In this document: positions 8,423-16,124 of the stretch, piece by piece
Position numbering within the stretch: position 1 is the stretch's first letter
How the letters are laid out: every line of letters begins with the position of its first letter
Origin: Paenibacillus sp. FSL R5-0912
GTDB taxonomy: Bacteria > Bacillota > Bacilli > Paenibacillales > Paenibacillaceae
Length of the DNA stretch: 64,000 bases
Direction: 5' to 3'
Assembly (NCBI RefSeq): GCF_000758605.1
Contig: NZ_CP009282.1
Location: 5,828,001-5,892,000, forward strand
The notes under the pieces: generated by a model
Databases searched by the model: none
Told to the model about the DNA's origin: nothing
Seen by the model: the letters and a program-made list of their open reading frames with translations, nothing else
Translations under genes and position numbers: made by a program

Positions 8423-8851
8423 ACAACGCTTCCTCCCCAAAATTTGTAATGCAGAAGCTTGCATCCGGCACTTTCCGCGGTAAAACCTGTAGCACCGACA
8501 GTTCTTATGTTGTAAAAACAGGCGTATTCACGGCCATTTCCCTCCATAAAAATCCACCGCTCACAGGGGCATACCCTGTAATCATTAGCTCAGCTTTTGG
8601 CCGGCGGGGCACATTAGCCTGAATCTGTTGGTTATTCCGGCCTGATCCGCTTCGCGACAAATATTGTTTATGACTCTAATCATACAGGAAATTGAACGAT
8701 AACGAAAGGCGGAGTCCAAGCATACAGGCTGCTCCAGGGAGAAGAAAATGAAATAAGGACAAGGAGGACAAGTCTGTATTATAACAGGCAGCATAATTCT
8801 GGTGCGGTGGAGTGAGGGTGTAACGCATAGGAATTTTCATTCAAAAAAAGA
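8423..8851. other. Intergenic region between sbcC and hinT
   Basis: No gene is supported. A 69-codon frame at 8585-8794 on the minus strand has no good ribosome binding site and no recognisable motif. The hinT promoter should lie here; no clear box pair was identified. Confidence 0.4.
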
Positions 8852-8951
8852 CAAAAAAAAAGAAACACCCTTCACAGCTCATATGAGCTGCTTCGGCGGC
8901 GGACGTATGAGAAGGAACAAATTCCCTGTCATACGTCCGCCGAGGTGTTTC
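8852..8951 (-). terminator. Three-way-junction terminator after sbcC
   Basis: An outer stem GAAACACC (8862-8869) / GGTGTTTC (8944-8951) encloses two hairpins. One is the perfect 16-nt palindrome CAGCTCATATGAGCTG (8875-8890). The other is a 14-bp stem, 8897-8910 with 8929-8942, capped by GGAA/TTCC. On the minus strand the outer stem is followed by TTTTTTTTT. It starts 79 nt after the sbcC stop and is much more elaborate than the other terminators in the window. Confidence 0.75.
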
Positions 8952-9029
8952 AAATGATGTCGGCTTAGCTGTATTATAACAGGGGGTTGAAAGTGTATCT
9001 GTGATCGTTGTCACATTCAACCCCGACTT

Positions 9030-12000
9030 TCACATTTTTTCCAAAAGAATGGTTGAACCCCCGCCGCCCTGCTCTGCCGGTACTACAATCAGCTTGCGCG
9101 GCAGACGGGCACGAAGCTCCGGAACATGGCTGATGATGCCTACGGACAGCTGGTCATTGTGCAATCTTTCCAGTGAGGTTATCACGGTATCGAGCAGATC
9201 CGGGTCCAAGGTACCGAAGCCCTCATCCAGGAAAAAGAATTGCAGCGGGTATTGTCCGCGCAGCTGAATCTGGGCTGACAGAGCTAACGCCAGCGCAAGA
9301 GAGGTCAGGAAAGTCTCTCCTCCGGAAAGCGTGGATACCGGCCGTTTCATCCCCCCATTCCCATCATCACGGATGACAAAACCTCCGCCGGAGTCCACTT
9401 CCAGCGCATAACGCTGCTTGCTCAGGAAACGCAGGCGCTGTGAGGCAGCCTGACATACCTGCATCAGCTGTTCTTCCGCTATATATTCCACAAAGGCGTT
9501 GCCGCGCAGCACCGTCTGCAGCTTGGACAAGCGATCCTGCATAGCAGCATGTCCTGCCCGCTGGCCTTCAAGCTCCATCCAGCGGATGTGCCGCTGCTGC
9601 AGATCCTCCAGATCACGCTCCGCACGTGCGCGGGCCTGAAGTGAACTCTCATCCTCTTCCCTGCACTTCTGCAGTGACTCCTGGCTCTCCTGCCACGCCT
9701 CACCGCTAAGCACAGCACCACCCAGCTTCTCCTCTATGCTCCTCAGCTGCAATGCACACTCCGCTTCCTCCTCGCGGTGAGCCCGCACCCGTTCAGCCGC
9801 CTGAGCCCGCTCAGAGGTCTCCAGCGACGCAGCTTCAACCTCAGCGGCTGAAGTAAACGCCGAAGTCTGCAGCGCCTCCTTCCACTGGGAATCGGCTGCC
9901 GTATAATGCTCATGGGCAGACTCTGCAGCCTGACGGGCAACCGCCGCTTCCCGGGTCTGCTGCTGGGCGTTGTCCGCCGCCTGGCGGTGCTCCTGCCGGC
10001 TGCGTTCAAGCGCAGTCTGAAGCTCCAGCAGCCTGCGCTCGCAGTCCGCCAGCAGCGCCGCCGGCGGACGTCCGCCGGTCCATTCCCGGAGCAGCTGCTC
10101 TTTGTCACGTGCGAGCGCTTCTTTGCCTTCAAGCTGGGCGTCCCACTGCGCGAGTTCCTTGTCGAGTCCGGCCAGTTGCTCCTGCAGCGTCTGTACAGCT
10201 AAACTCTTCTCGTCCAGGAACTTGACGCTGATCTCCAGCCGGCTTCGGATCTCCTCGGCCCGCTCATCCTTGGCGAGCAGCTCCTGATAGGCTTTCTCCG
10301 CCTCCTCAGACGCAAGCTCCGGAAAGAGCCCGTTCCATTCTTTCCTAAGCTTATTCGCCGAGGCAGCAAGTTCCTCCGCCTTGGCGGCCAGTCCCTGCAC
10401 CCAGGTCTGCTCGGCTTCGGCACCGGCCGCTTCCTTGTGATACAGCTGCTCCAGCTCCTGCATGGAGCGCTGCCAGTCTGCGGCCGCACGCCGCAATTCT
10501 CCGGAGCGCGCCTTCAGCGAGGACAGCCGGGCATTCAGTCCGGATAATGCTGCCTCATCCGGAATGTCTGCGGCTGCAAGAGACTGATGGGCTCCAGGTG
10601 ACTCGAGCGGTGCAAGCGAGTCACACACGGCTGAGGACTCGAGAGATGCAAGAGAGTCGCGGGCAGCTGTGGACTCGAGCGGTGCAAGAGAGTCGCGGGC
10701 AGCAGTGGCAGCAGACTGGTTCATCGCCTCTTCAGACGCTGCTCCGCCCAGTTGGGCAAGCCATGATCCGTCCTGCTCCAGCAGGCTGCGGAACAGATGG
10801 CGCGTCTCCAGCGCCTGTCGGGCCAGAACGCGGACATGGCGGAGCCGTTGGTCCAGCTCCTCATGTTCCCCCTGCTCCTGCTTAAGCGCAGGGGAGGGAT
10901 GGTGCTGGCTGCCGCACACCGGGCAAGGCACACCCTCCTGGAGTTCACGGGCGAGCGCCAGCGAGAGCCTGTGAACCTCCTGCTCCTTCAGCGCAGCTTC
11001 AAGCGCGCTGGTGTGCTGCTCCAGGCGGCCGGCAGCGGCTCCCGCTGCACCTTCGGCCGCCCGCAGCTCTTCCTGGTGCAGGGCAGCGGCGGCCAGCAGC
11101 TCCCCGCGCCCTGCCCCAAGCGCCTGCCGCTGCGAAGAAGCAGCGGCCAGCCGAGCCTGCGCCGCAGCGAGCACCGCTGCGCGCTCGCGGTGCTCGCGAG
11201 CTGCCGACTCCCGCTGGAGCTCGGCAGAACGCAGTCCCTGAAGTCTCTGCATGGCTTCCTGCAGAGACTGCCGCTCCTGGGAGCGGACCGCGAGCGGCTG
11301 CAGGCTCTGCTGCAGCTCGTGCTGTTTCTTTTGGCCACGGGCCAAAAGCTCACGCTCCCGGGCCAGGCTCTCCCGCCCGGCGGCAAGGCCCCGGGCGGCT
11401 TCGTCCCCCCGCGCCTGCAGCGCCGCGCGCTCCCGGCGCAGCCCGCCGAGCTCGGCTTCCAGCTCGAGCGCGCGGCGGAACAGGCCCTCCTCCTGACGGA
11501 GGGCCGGCTCCCCGGCGGTAAGCGCGGCCTGTGCCGCTGCTTCCGCCTCCGCCTTTACCGCCGCCTCCTGTCCGGCGGCGGATGCCAGAGCCTCCAGGCC
11601 CTCCGCGCGGGCATGACGGCTCTTCCAGGCCTCTTCCGCGCTTCGCCAGGCCTTCAGCGCGGGCAGTCTTTTCTCGGCATCGTCAGCCTTGCCGAGCTTC
11701 TGCTCCAGGAGGAGAATCTGCTCCTCCTGGGCCTGTAGAGCCTGCCGCTGCTGGCCCCGGCGGGCTTGCTCCTCCTGCAGCTCACGGATGCGGGCGAAGC
11801 GCTCTGCGCGCGCCGCCGCTTCCGTGAGCCGCTTGCGGCATTCCTCCGCATGCCGGACTGCCTCCTGCACCCGGACAGCTGCCGCTTCCACGTCTGCCTG
11901 GCCCGCGCTGCCCAGTCCCTGCTGCTCGGCCTCCAGCGCGCGCAGTGCCGCCTCGTTCTCTTTGACGCGGCGGCTGAGCTTAAGGGCCAGCCCGTCCCCG

Positions 12001-12539
12001 TATTGCTCCAGATGGAACAGCCGCTGAAGCATCTGCCTGCGATCTACACCGCGCAGGGACAGGAACTCGGCGAATTTGCCCTGCGGCAGCACCACCGCCC
12101 GGGTGAAGTCATCCATCTTCAGCCCGATATGCTCCTCCACACAGCGGGTAACATCCGCAAGCTTATCGGCCATCACAACATAGCCATCATCCTTAACCTC
12201 GATGAACCGGCTGATGGTATTACTGACCGATTGCTCTCCGGTCCGCTTAAATTTGCGTTCCACCCGGTAACGCCGCACTCCGGAAGAAGAGGTCAGCTCG
12301 AAGGTGAAGGCTACACTGAGCTGGTCCTCAGAATGGTTCATAATGCCTTGAGTCCCGTTTACTGCGCGCTCCACTTTCCCGTACATTGCCAGCGTGATCG
12401 CATCCAGCAGACTGGATTTGCCGCTGCCGGTCGGACCAAAGATCCCGAACAGCCCGGTCTCGGTAAGACTGGTAAAATCTATTTCCTGCTGCTCTCTATA
12501 GCTTTGCAGTCCAGATAGTTTCAGTAGTATCGGCTTCAC
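9030..12539 (-). CDS. sbcC: Exonuclease subunit SbcC (SMC-like ATPase)
   Basis: A 1169-residue ATPase subunit of the SbcCD complex, which cuts hairpins and blocked double-strand ends. The N-terminal ATPase half has Walker A GPTGSGKS (K41). Two long coiled coils flank the zinc hook CPVC (C539 and C542, in GVPCPVCGSQHHPS). The C-terminal half has the signature LSGGETFLTSLALALAL and Walker B FFLDEGFGTLD. Unusual: three near-perfect 12-residue repeats (TAARDSLAPLES type, about residues 612-647) follow the hook, encoded by 36-bp DNA repeats. The start is GTG at 12539, overlapping the sbcD stop (GTGA). Followed by a large terminator at 8852-8951. Confidence 0.95.
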   Translation of the reverse strand: MKPILLKLSGLQSYREQQEIDFTSLTETGLFGIFGPTGSGKSSLLDAITLAMYGKVERAVNGTQGIMNHSEDQLSVAFTFELTSSSGVRRYRVERKFKRTGEQSVSNTISRFIEVKDDGYVVMADKLADVTRCVEEHIGLKMDDFTRAVVLPQGKFAEFLSLRGVDRRQMLQRLFHLEQYGDGLALKLSRRVKENEAALRALEAEQQGLGSAGQADVEAAAVRVQEAVRHAEECRKRLTEAAARAERFARIRELQEEQARRGQQRQALQAQEEQILLLEQKLGKADDAEKRLPALKAWRSAEEAWKSRHARAEGLEALASAAGQEAAVKAEAEAAAQAALTAGEPALRQEEGLFRRALELEAELGGLRRERAALQARGDEAARGLAAGRESLARERELLARGQKKQHELQQSLQPLAVRSQERQSLQEAMQRLQGLRSAELQRESAAREHRERAAVLAAAQARLAAASSQRQALGAGRGELLAAAALHQEELRAAEGAAGAAAGRLEQHTSALEAALKEQEVHRLSLALARELQEGVPCPVCGSQHHPSPALKQEQGEHEELDQRLRHVRVLARQALETRHLFRSLLEQDGSWLAQLGGAASEEAMNQSAATAARDSLAPLESTAARDSLASLESSAVCDSLAPLESPGAHQSLAAADIPDEAALSGLNARLSSLKARSGELRRAAADWQRSMQELEQLYHKEAAGAEAEQTWVQGLAAKAEELAASANKLRKEWNGLFPELASEEAEKAYQELLAKDERAEEIRSRLEISVKFLDEKSLAVQTLQEQLAGLDKELAQWDAQLEGKEALARDKEQLLREWTGGRPPAALLADCERRLLELQTALERSRQEHRQAADNAQQQTREAAVARQAAESAHEHYTAADSQWKEALQTSAFTSAAEVEAASLETSERAQAAERVRAHREEEAECALQLRSIEEKLGGAVLSGEAWQESQESLQKCREEDESSLQARARAERDLEDLQQRHIRWMELEGQRAGHAAMQDRLSKLQTVLRGNAFVEYIAEEQLMQVCQAASQRLRFLSKQRYALEVDSGGGFVIRDDGNGGMKRPVSTLSGGETFLTSLALALALSAQIQLRGQYPLQFFFLDEGFGTLDPDLLDTVITSLERLHNDQLSVGIISHVPELRARLPRKLIVVPAEQGGGGSTILLEKM
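10571..10706 (-). repeat. 36-bp tandem repeat inside sbcC
   Basis: Three 36-bp units at 10599-10634, 10635-10670 and 10671-10706 plus a degenerate 28-bp fourth unit (10571-10598). They are in frame and encode TAARDSLAPLES, TAARDSLASLES and SAVCDSLAPLES. Units two and three differ at only a few bases, which points to recent expansion. Confidence 0.9.
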
Positions 12540-13723
12540 TTCAGCATCTCCTCCCCTTCCGCAGATTCCTGCTGTTCTTCTTCAGCGAGCTCCAGGAACA
12601 GCTCAATCAGGCTGTCGTCCGGTTCCGCACCGCCCGTCTGGCGCTGGTAGAACTTGCGGAACAATTCCTGCACAGGCATGCGTGAACGTGCCATCTCTTC
12701 CAGCTCCTGCTCCATCTGCGGATAAACCGGACGGATATGTACGATGCCTTCCCGTGACTTGCGCAGCCGCTGGATATCGTTCATCGACATCGCTTCCGTC
12801 AGACGTAGCTCCAGATCGATGAAGGCCCCCGCATCCCTGCCTTCATCCAGCCAGCTGTAGACCTCCTGCAATCCGCCGGTTGACTTCCAATTAACCAGCG
12901 GACGGCCGCAGCTCAGATAGATTTCTTCGAAGACCGGCTCCCCGCCGGGCGCAACATCTATCAGGGCAACAGACTTTGCCTGCCCTGCCTCAGAGAAGCT
13001 GTAGGCGAGCGGCGATCCGCTGTAGCGGATCATTCCGTCGCCCTTGACCCGCTGGGCCCGGTGAAGATGCCCGAGTGCCGTATACTGTGCACCGCAGGAG
13101 AGCGCCGAAGGATCTACGGTATAGGCACCGCCTACCTGGATCGGGCGTTCAGAGTCGCTCTCCACCCCGCCCAGCACATAAATATGGCTCATCGCCAGAT
13201 TGACGGTCTGCGGCGTAAACTCCCGGCCGAGCAGATTCATCAGCCTGCCGACTCGTGCGCTGTAAGCCAGCCGCAGTTCAGCCTCTCCTCCGTCACCGGC
13301 GAGCAGCTCGCCAAGCCGGGCTTCGGAGGGGTAAGGGAGCGCAGCGATTTTGGCAATCTCACCAGTCCTTGCAGCATGCACCGTCACCGGCTCTGAGGTC
13401 GGCATCCCTACAAGTGTAATCCCCTGGCTGCGGACAAGCGGAGACACGGAAGCTACACGCTCCGGCTGATCATGATTGCCCGAAATGACAACCAGCGGCC
13501 TGCCGCCTGCCGTCAGTCTGGCCGCAGCCTCGTAGAACAGCTGCTCCGCCGCAGCTGGAGGATTGACCGAATCATAGACATCTCCCGCCATCAGAATCAG
13601 ATCCGCCCCGGAGGAATCTGCAATCTCCACCAGTTCATCCACGAACTGCTCCTGCTCCTTCTGCCGACTTCTGCCCTCCAGCGTCCGCCCCAGATGCCAG
13701 TCCCCCGTGTGCAATATGCGCAT
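12536..13723 (-). CDS. sbcD: Exonuclease subunit SbcD
   Basis: A 395-residue calcineurin-like nuclease, partner of SbcC. All metal-binding motifs are present: ILHTGDWHLG at the N-terminus, LMAGDVYDS, VISGNHDQPERV, and ALGHLHRAQ. The C-terminal part has the DUF3401-type capping domain. The frame is open to 13756, but ATG 13723 (MRILHTGDWHLGR) has AGAGGGCG upstream and is the family start. It overlaps sbcC by 4 nt, so the two subunits are translationally coupled. Confidence 0.96.
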   Translation of the reverse strand: MRILHTGDWHLGRTLEGRSRQKEQEQFVDELVEIADSSGADLILMAGDVYDSVNPPAAAEQLFYEAAARLTAGGRPLVVISGNHDQPERVASVSPLVRSQGITLVGMPTSEPVTVHAARTGEIAKIAALPYPSEARLGELLAGDGGEAELRLAYSARVGRLMNLLGREFTPQTVNLAMSHIYVLGGVESDSERPIQVGGAYTVDPSALSCGAQYTALGHLHRAQRVKGDGMIRYSGSPLAYSFSEAGQAKSVALIDVAPGGEPVFEEIYLSCGRPLVNWKSTGGLQEVYSWLDEGRDAGAFIDLELRLTEAMSMNDIQRLRKSREGIVHIRPVYPQMEQELEEMARSRMPVQELFRKFYQRQTGGAEPDDSLIELFLELAEEEQQESAEGEEMLK

Positions 13724-14015
13724 TTCCGCCCTCTTTTCCCCGCCTATCCGCGGCAATCATAGATTTAGATATAGATGTTTGGATTGCCTGCTGCTGTAGC
13801 CAGAGCAATTTCGGATAATCTGCCGTTTGTGTTGACCATCCGCGTATTTTGTTGAAATCCTGCACGAAATACAACATTTTCCTCATAATATCGATCCTAA
13901 TCCGGAATTGTTGTATTAAAGACAATTCTGCTTCTCCAAGCGGATCAGCAGGACAATTCTTGTATTACGTACAACAATCTTTCGAATAGTTGTGAATATA
14001 AGAATTCAAGTTGTA
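13724..14015. repeat. GTTGTA/TACAAC palindrome array, locus A
   Basis: No gene. The region upstream of sbcD carries several related short palindromes: 13851-13875 (on the minus strand GTTGTAT, five bases, GCAGGATTTC), GAATTGTTGTATTAAAGACA near 13906-13925, TTGTATTACGTACAA at 13960-13974, and the half GTTGTA at 14010-14015 that the insertion sequence has split. The other half, TACAAC, is at 15688-15693. The same kind of array is seen at 37968-38152 and 57879-57975. Confidence 0.7.
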
Positions 14016-14020
14016 TAACG

Positions 14021-15682
14021 GAGTCAATTTCATAATTCAGTTTGCTGAATAGTTAGACTCGGCCCCAAATCTGAGGTCATTTTTTAGAAAATTAGGCTAC
14101 TTGCTGGGATTTGCTCAACTGTTTGTTCAACTTGTCCAATGCAAACTTACTAAGATTGTAAGCTAGTGTACTGAGCTGGAAATCGACACTTGCCCGTACG
14201 CCGCGGTGACGTGTGCGTTTCATGCCGAAATACTCTTTGAGATAGGCAAAAACACGCTCCACTGCCGTACGCTTTTTGTACAGCTCTGTAAAGCTTTCGC
14301 TCCCTCTTGCGGGATAGGTATGCTTACGCAAATCCGTTTGGATGCGGATTTTAAACACCTTTTGGCATCCGGAACCCAGTAGTGGGCAGCCTTTGCACTC
14401 GCTCGGCTGGGTATACTTCAGCGTTTCGTACTTGGCATCAAAACTGTCGTAGCGGTAGGCATGTCCTTGGGAGCATACCGGCGTGTAGTCCACGTTCATT
14501 CCCTCGGGCGGATCTTTGCGGTGAATCATGGGAATCGCCGGATAGGCACCTAACGAATGAATCAACTGGTAGATAGACGCGCAGTCGTACCCTTTGTCGC
14601 CCAAGATATGCTTTACCTTCAGTGTGGGAAACTTCAGGGGCAGGCCTTTGAGAAGAATAACGGCCATGCGCTGGTCATTCGGATTCGCCGAACTAAAGAG
14701 GCCGCTCAAGATATACTGGCAGTCCGTATCGACGAGCAGATTCGCCTTGAACCCGTAGTAGCTCGTCATTCGACCCTTCGTATTTTTCTTGTCACAACGC
14801 GCGGCATGCCGGGGCAGCGCGGCCAGCAGTTCGTCATACGTGTAAGGTAACATCGCTTCAATGGTTTTCTGAAACGGTCCGAGACTTTGGTCATACGCTT
14901 CCTGTTCCTGACGCCGGCGTTCCCTTTCCGCATTCGTTGGACGTCCACGCTTGTCGTAGACGGGTTTCTTCGGTGGTTCGTTCACAGCCGCCTCAGGCTC
15001 AGGCTCGGGAAGTTTGAACTGAAGTTGCTGGACTCCTGGAGCCTCGTTTGGCTTTTGCCCTCGGCGAGCCGCACGGCGCTTGGCGGCCGATTCGCTAAAT
15101 TGGCAATCCCAAGCCTCGACCATGGAGGAATCCACGGCAAGATGTGTGCCGGTTACAAAGCCTTCTTCTAGGGCAGAGGTCACCAAGGTATCCTGCAGTT
15201 TTTCAAGCATCCCCGTTTGCTCCAGCGCATGAATCAAACGGGAATACGAAGATTCGCTCGGGATATTATCGGAGCCGGTAAATCGGCACTGCGCCCGAAA
15301 CTCTTCGCTATGGGTAAGACGCCAGACCAGGGAAGAAACAAACTCGATGTTCTCCATTTTAGCGATGAGCAAGGAATAGATCATGGCAGGTACATTCAGT
15401 TGTTCGGGCCGGCCCCGGTTGTTCTTTTTCCGAAGAACGTGCAGAACCTTGGCGAGATCTAAGTGTTCAAAGATTTGGCTGTATTTATCTTCCGGGCGCA
15501 TCAGGAACAATTCCTTGAAGGAAAACAGTTCTTCTTGTCGAATGGAATAGATAGGGATTACCTCTTTTCGTTCTCGGGTGTTGGTTTGGTCGCCTATATC
15601 TTCGAGAACTTGGGGAGGTACTCCTTTTTTTATGCCTAAAAAAAACAGTCCCAGCAAGGGTTTGGAATTATGAAATTGACTC
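14021..15682 (-). mobile_element. Insertion sequence with DDE transposase (IS1182-like), complete
   Basis: A 1662-bp element bounded by perfect 18-bp terminal inverted repeats, GAGTCAATTTCATAATTC at 14021-14038 and its complement at 15665-15682. A 5-bp target duplication TAACG flanks it (14016-14020 and 15683-15687). Removing the element restores GTTGTA-TAACG-TACAAC, so it sits exactly in the loop of one of the local palindromes. One transposase gene fills it. Intact ends and reading frame suggest recent arrival. The family assignment rests on the protein architecture and is the least certain point. Confidence 0.93.
14092..15657 (-). CDS. DDE transposase, IS1182-like
   Basis: Up to 521 residues. 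The N-terminal DUF772-like part (LDLAKVLHVLRKKNNRGRP, IPSESSYSRLIHALEQ) precedes an RNase H-like catalytic core with candidate acidic residues in HLAVDSSMVEAWD, in KVKHILGDKGYDCAS and in KKRTAVERVFAYLKEYFG. A cysteine cluster (CKGCPLLGSGC) before the last motif is typical of IS1182-type enzymes. An Arg/Pro/Glu-rich insertion (RAARRGQKPNE to RERRRQEQ) splits the core. The start is unclear: 15657 is a TTG without a good site; the first ATG is 52 codons in, and AAAGAGG lies before an ATC/ATT at about 15550. No frameshift is seen. Confidence 0.9.
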   Translation of the reverse strand: MLGLFFLGIKKGVPPQVLEDIGDQTNTRERKEVIPIYSIRQEELFSFKELFLMRPEDKYSQIFEHLDLAKVLHVLRKKNNRGRPEQLNVPAMIYSLLIAKMENIEFVSSLVWRLTHSEEFRAQCRFTGSDNIPSESSYSRLIHALEQTGMLEKLQDTLVTSALEEGFVTGTHLAVDSSMVEAWDCQFSESAAKRRAARRGQKPNEAPGVQQLQFKLPEPEPEAAVNEPPKKPVYDKRGRPTNAERERRRQEQEAYDQSLGPFQKTIEAMLPYTYDELLAALPRHAARCDKKNTKGRMTSYYGFKANLLVDTDCQYILSGLFSSANPNDQRMAVILLKGLPLKFPTLKVKHILGDKGYDCASIYQLIHSLGAYPAIPMIHRKDPPEGMNVDYTPVCSQGHAYRYDSFDAKYETLKYTQPSECKGCPLLGSGCQKVFKIRIQTDLRKHTYPARGSESFTELYKKRTAVERVFAYLKEYFGMKRTRHRGVRASVDFQLSTLAYNLSKFALDKLNKQLSKSQQVA

Positions 15683-16044
15683 TAACGTACAACATTTGCT
15701 TGTGTGTAGCGTAAATATAAAGATCTCATTGCTGCCACCTGCAAATCAAGTATAAGAATTGAAAGATTCGGGGTGACAGATCATCGGTGGCCGGTTACTT
15801 GTTTGTTTACAGACTAAGCGTTGGTTATATAGATACTCTTTGTCAGTCTATCAGGTCAGTCTATATCGTGACTCCAGAGAACCCTTGGCTCTCCGGCCGT
15901 TACCCGTCTGCAGATTTCTTGAATTAAACCGCTTTTCACGGTGGAAATCCGCAGACAAGCCATACGCTGACACTTCTATGTTCTCAAAATTGTCCCTGCC
16001 ACGTTTGCCTCTATCTATATATTTTCAGGTTCAAACTATATAGG
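15683..16044. other. Intergenic region between addA and the insertion sequence
   Basis: It begins with the second TAACG copy and the TACAAC half-palindrome (15688-15693). The rest, up to the tandem repeat at 16045, is AT-rich with no supported gene, terminator or promoter. Confidence 0.5.
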
Positions 16045-16117
16045 TTCTTAATCTCTTAATCTCTTAATTTCTTAGTCTCTTAGTCTAATTTCATTCTTAG
16101 CCTCTTAGCCTCTAATC
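16045..16117. repeat. Degenerate octamer tandem repeat downstream of addA
   Basis: About eight imperfect copies of an 8-9-bp unit (TTAATCTC / TTAGTCTC / TTAGCCTC) stand head to tail directly after the addA stop. No hairpin terminator was found for addA, so this stretch is its immediate 3' flank. Confidence 0.75.
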
Positions 16118-16124
16118 CATATTC

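Noticed and set aside
8585..8794. 69-codon minus-strand frame between sbcC and hinT
   Set aside because: No ribosome binding site, no recognisable motif and a cysteine-rich odd composition; probably chance.
10547..11738. Long plus-strand frames rich in Ala, Arg and Leu over sbcC
   Set aside because: GC-rich antisense frames; no start site and no family resemblance.
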